A DNA stretch of 64,000 bases from an uncultured Tateyamaria sp. (GTDB lineage: Bacteria; Pseudomonadota; Alphaproteobacteria; Rhodobacterales; Rhodobacteraceae): contig NZ_CANMBJ010000001.1 in NCBI RefSeq assembly GCF_947496075.1, forward strand, positions 310,001-374,000, given 5' to 3'. The position numbers were made by a program, and so were the translations under genes. The notes beneath the pieces are model-generated. The model saw nothing but the letters and a program-made list of their open reading frames with translations. It was not told the DNA's origin and ran no database searches. Positions 16,114 through 25,430 of the stretch are shown here, one piece after another; the first letter of the stretch is position 1; each line of letters begins with the position of its first letter.

Positions 16114-18996
16114 TTACTCTGCTGCCACCCTGCGCTGTGCCAGCATCGGCTTCAGGTACCGGCCGGTATGGCTCTCGGCCACCTCCGCCACTTCCTCCGG
16201 CGTACCGGTCGCAACAACCTGACCACCACCATCGCCACCCTCTGGGCCAATGTCGATGATATGGTCAGCGGTTTTTACGACATCCAGATTGTGTTCGATC
16301 ACAACGACCGAATTGCCCTGATCCACCAATTCATGCAGCACTTCCAAAAGCTTGCGCACATCTTCGAAGTGCAGACCGGTCGTCGGCTCATCGAGAATAT
16401 AGAGCGTCCGGCCCGTCGACCGTTTCGACAGTTCCTTCGACAGCTTTACCCGCTGCGCCTCGCCCCCGGACAGGGTCGTCGCCTGTTGGCCCACCTTGAT
16501 GTAGCCCAGCCCCACGCGCATCAGCGCATCCATTTTTTCACGGATCGACGGCACGGCCTGGAAAAACGTCTGGGCATCCTCAACCGTCATACCCAGTACA
16601 TCGGCAATGGACTTGCCCTTGAACTTGATCTCAAGCGTTTCACGGTTGTAGCGCGCGCCTTTACACGTCTCGCACTCGACATAAACATCCGGCAGGAAGT
16701 GCATCTCGATCTTGATGACACCATCGCCCTGACAAGCCTCGCACCGCCCACCCTTCACGTTGAAGGAAAAACGCCCCGGCTTATAACCACGCGCCTTGGC
16801 CTCCGGCAGTCCCGCGAACCAGTCGCGGATTGGGGTGAATGCCCCGGTATAGGTCGCAGGGTTGGACCGCGGAGTGCGCCCGATGGGGCGCTGGTCGATG
16901 TCGATCACCTTGTCCAGATGCTCCAGCCCCTTGATCGTCTCGCAGGGCGCAGGTGTCTGGCGCGCACCGTTCAGCGCCATGGACGCCGTCTTGAACAGCG
17001 TTTCAATTGTCAGCGTGGACTTGCCCCCGCCCGACACGCCCGTCACGCAGACAAACTTGCCCAAGGGAAAGTCGACAGTCACGTTCTGCAGATTGTTGCC
17101 CGTCGCCTTGACGACAGTGACCTTCTTTTTGCCCTTCTTACCCTTGCGACGCTCTGTCGGCACCGCGATCTCGCGCTTGCCAGACAAGTAGTCGCCGGTG
17201 ATGGACCCGCTGGCGGCCAGCACATCCGGCGTCCCATGCGCCACGACCTGCCCGCCATGCACCCCCGCACCCGGGCCAATGTCGAAGACATAGTCGGCCT
17301 CGCGAATGGCCTCTTCATCATGTTCCACCACGATGACAGTGTTGCCCTGATCCCGCAGGTTCTTGAGCGTGCCCAAAAGCCGGTCATTGTCGCGCTGGTG
17401 CAGGCCAATCGACGGTTCGTCAAGCACATACAGAACGCCGGTCAAACCGGACCCGATTTGGGAGGCCAACCGAATACGCTGGCTCTCTCCCCCGCTCAGC
17501 GTGCCACTTGAACGTGACATCGTAAGATACTCAAGACCAACGTTATTCAGGAACCCAAGCCTCTCGCGAATCTCCTTCAGAATGGCCCGCGCAATCTCGT
17601 TATTCTGGTCCGTCAGATGCTCCGGCACGGTCTGACACCAGTCAAAGGCCTCGCGGATCGACATCTCGACCACCTGCCCCACATGCAGCAGCCGTTCGGG
17701 GTCATCACGTGGCCCGATCTTCACCGCCAACGCTTCGGGCCGCAGGCGGAACCCGCCACAATCGCCACAAGGACGGTTGTTCTGGTACCGTTCGAACTCT
17801 TCGCGAATCCAGTTCGAATCCGTCTCGCGATAGCGGCGCTCCATGTTGGGGATCACGCCCTCGAACACGCGCGTCACCTGATAAACGCGCCCGCCCTCAT
17901 CATAACGGAACGGGATCTCCTCATCACCGGAGCCGTAAAGGAACACCTGCTTCACATGCGCTGGCAGATCCTTCCACTTGGTCTGCGGGTCAAACTCGTA
18001 GTGGGCCGCAATCGCCTCAATGGTCTGCAGGAAATACGGCGATTTCCCCTTCCGCCACGGTGCCAGCGCCCCGTCATAGACCTTCAATGTCTGGTCCGGC
18101 ACCACCAACCGTTCGTCAAAAAACAGCTCGTGCCCCAGCCCATCGCAGGACGGGCACGCTCCAAAGGGCGCGTTGAACGAAAACAGACGTGGCTCAATCT
18201 CGGGGATCGTGAAGCCACTGACAGGGCAGGCAAATTTCTCGGAAAAGGTCGTGCGCTCGGGATCACCTTCGCTCGGCGCAGTCTCAAGGATCGCAATCCC
18301 GTCGGCCAAATCCAGCGCCGTCCGCAGCGAATCTGCTAACCGCGTCTCCAGCCCCTCGCGCACCACGATCCGGTCCACCACAACGTCGATGTCATGGCGA
18401 AACTTCTTGTCCAATGTCGGCGGCTCGTCCAACTCATAGAACGACCCGTCCACCTTGACCCGCTGGAAACCCTGCTTGCGCAGCTCCAGGAACTCCTTGC
18501 GGTACTCACCCTTCCGGTCGCGGATGATGGGGGCCAGAAGATAGGCGCGCGTCCCCTCCTCCATCGTCATGATGCGGTCCACCATGTCCTGCACCTGCTG
18601 CGCCTCGATCGGCTTGCCAGTGGCAGGCGAATAGGGCGTGCCGACGCGGGCAAAGAGCAGACGCATGTAGTCGTAGATTTCAGTCACAGTGCCAACAGTC
18701 GATCGAGGGTTCTTCGACGTCGTCTTCTGCTCGATGGAAATCGCGGGGCTCAGGCCCGAGATGTGATCCACATCCGGCTTCTGCATCATGTCCAGGAACT
18801 GACGCGCGTAAGCCGACAGTGATTCCACGTAGCGGCGCTGCCCCTCGGCATAGATCGTGTCGAAGGCCAGCGATGACTTGCCCGACCCGGAAAGCCCAGT
18901 GATCACAACCAGTTGGTCGCGCGGGATATCCACGTCGATGGACTTGAGGTTGTGCTCGCGCGCGCCACGCACCTCGATATTCTTCTGCTCGGCCAT
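16114..18996 (-). CDS. uvrA: Excinuclease ABC subunit A
   Basis: A 960-residue UvrA, the damage-recognition ATPase of nucleotide excision repair. It has two ABC modules: Walker [10 protein letters not shown] near residue 36 and GVSGGGKST in the C-terminal half; signatures SGGESQR and SGGEAQRV. Zinc-module cysteines lie in CPSCDGLG and CEACQGDG...[10 protein letters not shown]. Start chosen at ATG 18996 ([18 protein letters not shown]), the family N-terminus; the frame runs ten codons further up. A LexA box lies 66-80 bases upstream, so it should be part of the SOS regulon. Confidence 0.98.
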   Translation of the reverse strand: MAEQKNIEVRGAREHNLKSIDVDIPRDQLVVITGLSGSGKSSLAFDTIYAEGQRRYVESLSAYARQFLDMMQKPDVDHISGLSPAISIEQKTTSKNPRSTVGTVTEIYDYMRLLFARVGTPYSPATGKPIEAQQVQDMVDRIMTMEEGTRAYLLAPIIRDRKGEYRKEFLELRKQGFQRVKVDGSFYELDEPPTLDKKFRHDIDVVVDRIVVREGLETRLADSLRTALDLADGIAILETAPSEGDPERTTFSEKFACPVSGFTIPEIEPRLFSFNAPFGACPSCDGLGHELFFDERLVVPDQTLKVYDGALAPWRKGKSPYFLQTIEAIAAHYEFDPQTKWKDLPAHVKQVFLYGSGDEEIPFRYDEGGRVYQVTRVFEGVIPNMERRYRETDSNWIREEFERYQNNRPCGDCGGFRLRPEALAVKIGPRDDPERLLHVGQVVEMSIREAFDWCQTVPEHLTDQNNEIARAILKEIRERLGFLNNVGLEYLTMSRSSGTLSGGESQRIRLASQIGSGLTGVLYVLDEPSIGLHQRDNDRLLGTLKNLRDQGNTVIVVEHDEEAIREADYVFDIGPGAGVHGGQVVAHGTPDVLAASGSITGDYLSGKREIAVPTERRKGKKGKKKVTVVKATGNNLQNVTVDFPLGKFVCVTGVSGGGKSTLTIETLFKTASMALNGARQTPAPCETIKGLEHLDKVIDIDQRPIGRTPRSNPATYTGAFTPIRDWFAGLPEAKARGYKPGRFSFNVKGGRCEACQGDGVIKIEMHFLPDVYVECETCKGARYNRETLEIKFKGKSIADVLGMTVEDAQTFFQAVPSIREKMDALMRVGLGYIKVGQQATTLSGGEAQRVKLSKELSKRSTGRTLYILDEPTTGLHFEDVRKLLEVLHELVDQGNSVVVIEHNLDVVKTADHIIDIGPEGGDGGGQVVATGTPEEVAEVAESHTGRYLKPMLAQRRVAAE

Positions 18997-19061
18997 ATCA
19001 GCCCCCCGGATTAACGGTTTGTACATAGGTCAGATGGCCGAAACAGCCAATGAAAAAATGA

Positions 19062-19076
19062 GAACATGTCGTGAAC
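19062..19076 (-). promoter_or_regulatory. LexA (SOS) box of uvrA
   Basis: GAAC-ATGTCGT-GAAC, which is GTTC-N7-GTTC on the uvrA strand, is the direct-repeat LexA site known for alphaproteobacteria. It lies in the 87-base gap upstream of uvrA. Confidence 0.85.
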
Positions 19077-19083
19077 ATGTCGC

Positions 19084-20253
19084 TTACTGCCGAATGGTGT
19101 CAGTACGCCGCCGCGTCGCCATCCACGCATGGACCGCAATCCCGCAACCAAAGACGGCGACGCACGTCCAGACCAACCCCGGAAAGCCAGCTATACCCAG
19201 CACGGCCAACAACACGGGCGTGCCCAGCGTGTTGCCCAGATTGCCGGTCTGCGCCAAGCCACCATAGGCTTGGGATTGGTGGGCGGCAGTCCGGTTCAAC
19301 TGCGGCACAGCAGCAAAGCTTGCCCCCTGCACCAGCCCCAAGGCTCCTGCCAACGCCAGGCACGCAGCGGGCAAGCCCGGCGCGGCCCAAAGCCATAACA
19401 GAGACAGGATGCACAGCACAAAACCAATCTGCACCAGCATGATCGCAGACATGAACCGCATCGCAAAAACGCCCAGCGTCAGGGACACGGCAATCGAGGT
19501 CAAAGGCATCGCCCCCATGACCCAAGCCCGCCATTCCTGCGCGATGTAGGGCGGCAAAACTGTCAGGATCGCCAGAAAGCAAAACGTATAGAACAACCAA
19601 CCGGCCCCCGGTGCCGCAATGCTGGGGGAACGGTAGATGGTCACGTGATCGCGCAAGATGCCCCGCAGGGACAAAGTACCCCCTGGCGGCACCTCAATTG
19701 GGTGCAGGAACACACCAAGGGTAACCGCGAAAACGGCCAGCCAAATGGAATGAGCGACGAACAACGCAGGCACTCCCATCGCATCCACAAGCGGCAGGCC
19801 AAGGGCGACCAAAAGGGTGAAGGCGACGGAAAAGAACGTACTCCACAGTGTCAGGGTAAAGCCGCGATGCCGCTCGGCACTCAGCTGCGCGATAAGCGTA
19901 GGCGCGGCAACAACCATCGCCAGATGCGACACGCCCTCAAGCGCACGGCTCACCAGCATCAAGGGCAAGCTCGGCAAAGTCGCCTGATAAAGTGACAGCG
20001 CCGCACCCGCCCAAAGCGCCCACAGCATCGCCCGCCGATACCGGATGCGCGCGACAACCAGGCCAGCCACGACGCCCAAAAGGATACCCAGAAATCCAAC
20101 AAGAGACACGGTGAACCCAAGCGCTGCACCAGCATCAGGATAAACAGCGGGCAGCCTGTCAAAGATCACCGAGATTTTGGCATACTGCCCCGCAGCGCCC
20201 AACCCCGCGCCCCAGAGAGCAAAGACGAGCGGGAATGAAGTGCGATCAGTCAT
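19084..20253 (-). CDS. MFS transporter
   Basis: A 389-residue major facilitator protein with about 12 hydrophobic helices. The MFS loop motif after helix 2 is present in weak form ([15 protein letters not shown], about residues 66-80). Substrate cannot be told. It lies upstream of uvrA on the same strand, with uvrA having its own LexA-controlled promoter. Confidence 0.85.
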   Translation of the reverse strand: MTDRTSFPLVFALWGAGLGAAGQYAKISVIFDRLPAVYPDAGAALGFTVSLVGFLGILLGVVAGLVVARIRYRRAMLWALWAGAALSLYQATLPSLPLMLVSRALEGVSHLAMVVAAPTLIAQLSAERHRGFTLTLWSTFFSVAFTLLVALGLPLVDAMGVPALFVAHSIWLAVFAVTLGVFLHPIEVPPGGTLSLRGILRDHVTIYRSPSIAAPGAGWLFYTFCFLAILTVLPPYIAQEWRAWVMGAMPLTSIAVSLTLGVFAMRFMSAIMLVQIGFVLCILSLLWLWAAPGLPAACLALAGALGLVQGASFAAVPQLNRTAAHQSQAYGGLAQTGNLGNTLGTPVLLAVLGIAGFPGLVWTCVAVFGCGIAVHAWMATRRRTDTIRQ

Positions 20254-20294
20254 TCCCGACGCTCATCACAAGCGCCGGGGAGGTGCAAGGCCCG

Positions 20295-20693
20295 TTAACC
20301 GGCGGCTTCGAAGATTTGCACGCGCGTCACGGTGTTGCCGTTGCCGAAAACCCGGACGAGAACGAAGCCGATGAACTGAGAACGGATACGCTCGACCGTA
20401 TGGTAAGAAGGATCGTACTCGCATCGCCCCGCAATCATTGCCCGCCGCTCCGCCGTGGTAAAGAACGGGTCGATATTGTCCGCCGAGTCGCGTCTGCCGA
20501 ATTTGTGGACGTTGGCGCGATCCTGCTGCACGATCCCACACACGTCATTCAAAGGCAGGCCGCTTGAGTTGTAAGTGTCCTGTGGTGACAGCATCGCGTA
20601 GTACTCAAATGTAAACTGCTGCGCAGAGGTCGGTGCGACTGTCAGCCCCAAACCAAAAAAGGCGGCGGCCAGCATCATCAAACATCTTTTCAT
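20295..20693 (-). CDS. Exported protein of unknown function
   Basis: A 132-residue protein with a clear signal peptide (MKRCLMMLAAAFFGLGLTVAPTSAQ, cleavage after TSA). The mature part has two Cys (in DVCGIV and AGRCEYD) that could form a disulfide. No family is recognised. ATG 20693 is used; the open frame begins one codon earlier at a TTG. It ends 41 bases before the MFS start. Confidence 0.7.
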   Translation of the reverse strand: MKRCLMMLAAAFFGLGLTVAPTSAQQFTFEYYAMLSPQDTYNSSGLPLNDVCGIVQQDRANVHKFGRRDSADNIDPFFTTAERRAMIAGRCEYDPSYHTVERIRSQFIGFVLVRVFGNGNTVTRVQIFEAAG

Positions 20694-20772
20694 CAATCAT
20701 TCCCCAGAATCAAAAAAACCGATGAGCGTAGGATAACGATCATCAGTTTTTTCAGACAATAAATGTCGCGCC

Positions 20773-22170
20773 TTACATGTGGATCACACGATCATAGGCA
20801 TCCAGCACGCTTTCGTGCATCATCTCCGACAATGTCGGGTGCGGGAAGACAGCATGCATAAGGTCTTCTTCCGTTGTCTCCAGCGCTTGCCCCACTACAT
20901 ACCCCTGGATGAGCTCGGTCACCTCGGCACCGATCATATGCGCGCCCAGCAACTCACCCGTTTTGGCATCGAACACGGTCTTGATCATGCCCTCTGGCTC
21001 GCCCAGGGCAATCGCCTTGCCGTTGCCGATGAACGGGAACTTCCCGACCTTCAGTGTATAGCCAGCCTCTTTGGCCGCCGCCTCGGTCAGACCAACAGAC
21101 GCGACCTGCGGGTGGCAGTAGGTACATCCGGCAATGGAGTTGGGTTTGATCGGGTGAACATCGTTCTTGCCAGCAATCAGTTCAGCCACCATGACGCCCT
21201 CGTGTGACGCCTTATGTGCCAACCACGGCGCGCCAGCAATGTCGCCGATGGCATAAATCCCCTCGACACCGGTCCGGCAGTATTCGTCCGTCACAACGTG
21301 GGTGCGATCCACCTTCACGCCCAGTTTTTCAAGGTTCAGCCCCTCGACATTCCCAACGATACCAACGGCGGAAATAACTGTGTCGAAATCATGCTTCTCA
21401 ACCTTGCCACCGACCTCGATATGGGCCGTCACCTTGCCCTTTGCTCGATCAAGTTGCTTGACCATCGCCTTTTGCATGATCTTCATGCCCTGCTTTTCGA
21501 ACGCCTTCTTGGCAAAGGCCGAAATCTCGGCATCCTCAACAGGCAGCACACGATCCATGACTTCCACCACGGTCGTTTCGGCCCCCAACGTATTGTAGAA
21601 GCTGGCAAACTCGATCCCGATAGCACCGGAGCCGATCACCAGCAGCTTTTTTGGCATCCGCTTCGGCGTCAGCGCCGCCCGGTAGGTCCAGACAAGATCG
21701 CCATCCGCCTCAAGCCCCGGCAACTCACGCGCCCGCGCGCCAGTGGCAAGGATGATGCTCTTCGCTGTCAGCTCCTCGGTGCCCTTGTCGGTCTTGACGC
21801 TGACCTTACCCTTGGACGGGATCGTCCCCTCGCCCATTATGACCGTCACCTTGTTCTTCTTCAGCAGATGCTGAACACCGCCGGACAGCTGACCAGCCAC
21901 CTTGCGTGAGCGTTCAACAACAGCGGGCAGATCATAGTCCACACCGGTCGCCTTCAGGCCAAACTCCTTGGCGCGGTGCATTAAGTGGAACACTTCCGAA
22001 CTGCGCAACATCGCCTTGGTCGGGATGCAGCCCCAGTTCAAGCAGATGCCGCCAAGACTCTCGCGCTCCACCACGCAGGTACTCAGCCCCAGTTGCGCCG
22101 CACGAATGGCTGCCACATACCCGCCTGGGCCAGATCCGATCACCACCACATCAAAGGATTTCGCCGCCAT
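20773..22170 (-). CDS. lpdA: Dihydrolipoyl dehydrogenase (E3)
   Basis: A 465-residue flavoprotein that reoxidises dihydrolipoyl groups of 2-oxo acid dehydrogenase complexes with NAD. The FAD motif GSGPGGYVAA (12-21), the redox disulfide GGICLNWGCIPTK (40-52), the NAD motif GSGAIGIEFASF, and the C-terminal HPTLSEMMHE with the catalytic His are all present. The pdhABC operon in this window has no lpd gene of its own. The two loci share a palindromic operator, so this is probably the E3 of the pyruvate dehydrogenase complex. Confidence 0.96.
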   Translation of the reverse strand: MAAKSFDVVVIGSGPGGYVAAIRAAQLGLSTCVVERESLGGICLNWGCIPTKAMLRSSEVFHLMHRAKEFGLKATGVDYDLPAVVERSRKVAGQLSGGVQHLLKKNKVTVIMGEGTIPSKGKVSVKTDKGTEELTAKSIILATGARARELPGLEADGDLVWTYRAALTPKRMPKKLLVIGSGAIGIEFASFYNTLGAETTVVEVMDRVLPVEDAEISAFAKKAFEKQGMKIMQKAMVKQLDRAKGKVTAHIEVGGKVEKHDFDTVISAVGIVGNVEGLNLEKLGVKVDRTHVVTDEYCRTGVEGIYAIGDIAGAPWLAHKASHEGVMVAELIAGKNDVHPIKPNSIAGCTYCHPQVASVGLTEAAAKEAGYTLKVGKFPFIGNGKAIALGEPEGMIKTVFDAKTGELLGAHMIGAEVTELIQGYVVGQALETTEEDLMHAVFPHPTLSEMMHESVLDAYDRVIHM

Positions 22171-22202
22171 TTCAATGCCCTCGCCAAACGCTGCGCCAGA
22201 TT

Positions 22203-22220
22203 TAGTTTACCGTTAAACTA
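22203..22220 (-). promoter_or_regulatory. Palindromic operator upstream of lpdA
   Basis: TAGTTTA-CCGT-TAAACTA is an 18-base palindrome whose outer CAGA...TCTG flanks extend it to about 30 bases. It lies 33-50 bases before the lpdA start. It is nearly the same as the site before pdhA. Confidence 0.65.
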
Positions 22221-22314
22221 TTTCTGAACACTTCACAACGGAAGCATGGCGCGACAAAACGCCTGACGCAAGGGAAGCCCCGCGCCAGCTCGTCATTGAA
22301 ACAGAAAAAGTTTG

Positions 22315-22893
22315 TCAGGCAGCCTTGTCGGCCTGCATGCCCCGCAGAACGGCACCATAACCGCCTGCGTCCAGATGCGCTTTTTCCGCTGCCGTCGTGG
22401 CCCGTCTCAGAACCGCATTGCGGTGCGGAAAGCGGCCAAATTCGCGGATCACTTCGCGATGCGCACGGGCATGTAGCAGAAACTCGTCATCCTTCATCCG
22501 CTCACAAATCAAGCGCACGGCCCGATCCTGGTCACACAGGTTTTCCGAATGCTCAAGCGGCATGTAAAAGAACTGGCGCGCAGGCAGATCTATCCGCATG
22601 TCCCAGCCTTTCGCGATCGCGGATTTGGCCGCGGCAAGGGCCGCCTTGTCCGTGGAAAAGGCTGCTGCATCATCGCGAAACATATTGCGTGGGAACTGGT
22701 CTGTCAGAATGATATAGGCCAGCGCCCCCGACGGATATGTCAACCAAAGCGCAAACTTGCCTTCCGTCGCCGCCTTCCACGCGCCGCCAAAACGGTCGCG
22801 TATTTTTTGATCGAATGCAGCGTCAGATTTAAACCAATCATCCGGCGTGCACTCATCCAACCAGAAACTCAATACTTCGTCCGGACCAACCAT
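22315..22893 (-). CDS. DUF924 family protein
   Basis: A 192-residue DUF924 protein, all-helical by appearance, with the family signature LTDQFPRNMFRDDAAAF, the N-terminal VLSFWLDE, and the C-terminal FGRFPHRNAVLRR. Start at ATG 22893, which has a GGGAG nine bases upstream; an ATG seven codons earlier is less likely. Function unknown. Confidence 0.88.
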   Translation of the reverse strand: MVGPDEVLSFWLDECTPDDWFKSDAAFDQKIRDRFGGAWKAATEGKFALWLTYPSGALAYIILTDQFPRNMFRDDAAAFSTDKAALAAAKSAIAKGWDMRIDLPARQFFYMPLEHSENLCDQDRAVRLICERMKDDEFLLHARAHREVIREFGRFPHRNAVLRRATTAAEKAHLDAGGYGAVLRGMQADKAA

Positions 22894-22990
22894 GGTTTGT
22901 CTCCCGCTTCCCATGCCCCGTACTCAAATCGTTACATAAGTTTTCCACAGACCCCAATCACGAAATACGACAGGTGCGACACATTGCGTG

Positions 22991-24262
22991 TTAGGATGCC
23001 GCTTGTGCGTCATCTTCCGCCTCCAAATCAGCCTCAATGGCGTATTCTTGCGCGAATTCCATGCCAACCGGCGTCGTGGTGGCCTGGGACATCACAACAT
23101 ACGAACCCGTTTCTTCGACGGGAACCGCAGCCCGTTGCGTTCTCCGGTAGGCTGCATAGGAAACCAACGCGGCAAACAGCACACCAGTGAACATATAAAA
23201 ACCCGATGGCCCCACGCTTTCCATCAGCGCACCAACGATCAGCGGACCGAAAACAGCACCCAGACCATTGATAAAAACCAACCCGCCAGACGCGGCCGCC
23301 ATATCATCGTGATCAAGAAAGTCGTTCGTGTGGGCCAAAAGCAGGGAATAAAGCGGGTTTGACATGCCCCCCACGACAAAAGCCGACACCAGAAGCATTG
23401 CGAAATTGCCACCCAGAATCAGGCCAAGGACTGACCCACCACCGCCGATGGCTGCGACGATCAGGATCAGCGCCCGGCGGTCCATCCGGTCCGAAATCCA
23501 GCCAATGGGATATTGCAACAGCATGGCCCCGACAAAGAAGGTCGACACAAAGGCCGAAATCTGCGCGACCGACAGCCCTACTTGCGTGCCGTAAACCGCC
23601 GACATCCCGAATTGCGCGGCAAAGACACCTCCCAGCAGGAACATGCCCACACAGCCCAAGGGCGAGGTCGCGACAAGCGCGCGCAGCGACATCGGCTTGG
23701 TTGTTTCAAAGGCCGGCACCGGACTGATCGACAACAGGATGGGCGTAATCGCCAGCGACACCAGCACCGACGGGATGACAAACAGGACAAAGCCCGAGGG
23801 ATCGGCGGTCAGCAGCAAATACTGGCTGACCACAATGCCGAATGTTTGCACAATCATGTACAAAGACAGAGCCTTGCCCCGGTTCGAATTGTCGGCCGCA
23901 TCGTTCAGCCAGCTTTCCGCCGTGACATAGACGGCAGAAAAGCAAAAACCGATAACAACACGCCCGATGGTCCATGCCCACGGATCCGCAAAGGTTGGGT
24001 ACAGGATCATTACCGCCGAAATCAGCGACGCGAGTGCCGCAAAGACGCGCACATGGCCCACCCGCTGGATCATCCTTGGGGCCAGACGGCTGCCACCGAG
24101 AAATCCAAGGAAGTAAGCCGACATGACAATCGACATCTGGGCGGTCGAGAATCCCTCGATCTCCCCCCGAATACCAAGCAACGTGCCTTGCATCCCGTTG
24201 CCCACCATCAAAAGCCCCATGCCAAACAGCAGGGCCCAGGCGCTTGTCAGAACTTGGAACAT
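22991..24262 (-). CDS. MFS transporter
   Basis: A 423-residue major facilitator protein with 12 predicted helices (from residue 5) and a long acidic C-terminal tail. The region YFLGFLGGSRLAPRMIQRVGHVRVFAA carries the loop 2-3 motif. It resembles the YcaD-like group. Substrate unknown. It stands alone on the minus strand. Confidence 0.85.
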   Translation of the reverse strand: MFQVLTSAWALLFGMGLLMVGNGMQGTLLGIRGEIEGFSTAQMSIVMSAYFLGFLGGSRLAPRMIQRVGHVRVFAALASLISAVMILYPTFADPWAWTIGRVVIGFCFSAVYVTAESWLNDAADNSNRGKALSLYMIVQTFGIVVSQYLLLTADPSGFVLFVIPSVLVSLAITPILLSISPVPAFETTKPMSLRALVATSPLGCVGMFLLGGVFAAQFGMSAVYGTQVGLSVAQISAFVSTFFVGAMLLQYPIGWISDRMDRRALILIVAAIGGGGSVLGLILGGNFAMLLVSAFVVGGMSNPLYSLLLAHTNDFLDHDDMAAASGGLVFINGLGAVFGPLIVGALMESVGPSGFYMFTGVLFAALVSYAAYRRTQRAAVPVEETGSYVVMSQATTTPVGMEFAQEYAIEADLEAEDDAQAAS

Positions 24263-24356
24263 GATGCGGAACTCCTTGAAGGGGTGAAATCACCCTGCCC
24301 TGCATTTGCCGACCGTGTCGCAGATATGTGCGACCAGTGTGTGTCGGTTTCCGGTG

Positions 24357-25409
24357 TCACGTTTGCGGCAACAAAAGCGACGCATCCCCATATGAAAAGA
24401 ACCGGTACTCCGATTTCACGGCGTGGTCATAGATGGCGCGAATGCGATCCTGCCCCATCAGGGCTGACACAAGCATCATCAATGTCGATTTGGGCAGGTG
24501 GAAGTTGGTCATCAACCCGTCCGCCACGCCAAAGCTGAAACCGGGATAGATGAAGATATCCGTTTCCCCCTCCCACGGCGCGATGCCGCCATCCCGCGCC
24601 ATCGTCTCGATCAAACGCAGGGCCGTGGTGCCAACGGGAATCACCCGGGCACCGCGCGCCTTGGCTGCCGCTATGTCCCGCGCGGCCCGGCCCGAAACCT
24701 GCCCCCATTCGGCGTGCATCTTGTGCTTGGTCACATCATCCACCTTGACCGGCAGAAATGTGCCTGCACCGACGTGCAATGTCACATGGGTCGTCTCGAC
24801 CCCGTGCGCGGCCAGCGCTTGCATCAACGTTTCGTCGAAATGCAGCGAGGCCGTTGGTGCCGCCACAGCGCCACTGCGCTTGGCCCAGATGGTTTGGTAA
24901 TCGGTCTTGTCCTGTGCGTCTGCAGGACGTTTGGCGGCGATGTACGGCGGCAGCGGCATCGCACCGGCCTCAGCCAGCGCCGCGTCGAAATCCTTACCCG
25001 TCAGGTTGAACCTCAAATGCCCCTGCCCGTCGGCGCTGCCTTCAAGCGTGGCCGACAGATCATCGGAAAAGCGGATCACCTCGCCCGGCTTCACCTTCTT
25101 CAACGGTTTGACCAAAGCCGACCATGTGCCGTCAGCGCGGGGCTCCAGCAGGGTCGCCTCGATCCGTGCTTCGGTCAGGCCTTGCGCACTTTCCCGTGCG
25201 CGGGTGCCGAACAGGCGCGCCGGGATCACACGCGTGTCGTTCAAAACCAGCAAATCGCCAGGACGCAGCCATGATACAAGGTCCGTGACCATCTGATCGT
25301 GGATCGAGTCCCCAACGGCCACCAGCAACCGCGCCGATGACCGCGGTGATGCGGGACGGGTCGCAATCAGCGCCTCGGGCAAATCAAAATCGAAATCATC
25401 CAGTTTCAT
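24357..25409 (-). CDS. queA: S-adenosylmethionine:tRNA ribosyltransferase-isomerase
   Basis: A 350-residue QueA, which makes epoxyqueuosine in tRNA by transferring and rearranging the ribose of S-adenosylmethionine. Family motifs include [13 protein letters not shown] (4-16), [15 protein letters not shown] and [14 protein letters not shown]; the C-terminus ends [16 protein letters not shown] 25409 ([11 protein letters not shown]) is the family start, seven codons inside the longest frame. It follows the AsmA-like gene by 21 bases and probably shares its transcript. Confidence 0.97.
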   Translation of the reverse strand: MKLDDFDFDLPEALIATRPASPRSSARLLVAVGDSIHDQMVTDLVSWLRPGDLLVLNDTRVIPARLFGTRARESAQGLTEARIEATLLEPRADGTWSALVKPLKKVKPGEVIRFSDDLSATLEGSADGQGHLRFNLTGKDFDAALAEAGAMPLPPYIAAKRPADAQDKTDYQTIWAKRSGAVAAPTASLHFDETLMQALAAHGVETTHVTLHVGAGTFLPVKVDDVTKHKMHAEWGQVSGRAARDIAAAKARGARVIPVGTTALRLIETMARDGGIAPWEGETDIFIYPGFSFGVADGLMTNFHLPKSTLMMLVSALMGQDRIRAIYDHAVKSEYRFFSYGDASLLLPQT

Positions 25410-25430
25410 GCGCGCCACGTAGCGACGCAA

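Noticed and set aside
16168-17511. Long plus-strand ORF of 447 codons opposite uvrA
   Set aside because: It is antisense to conserved uvrA sequence, has no recognisable domain, and is His/Arg/Leu-rich as expected for a shadow of GC-rich coding DNA.
22937-22951. TTTTCCACAG as a DnaA box or origin
   Set aside because: A single imperfect copy, with no further boxes, AT-rich unwinding region or origin-associated genes nearby.
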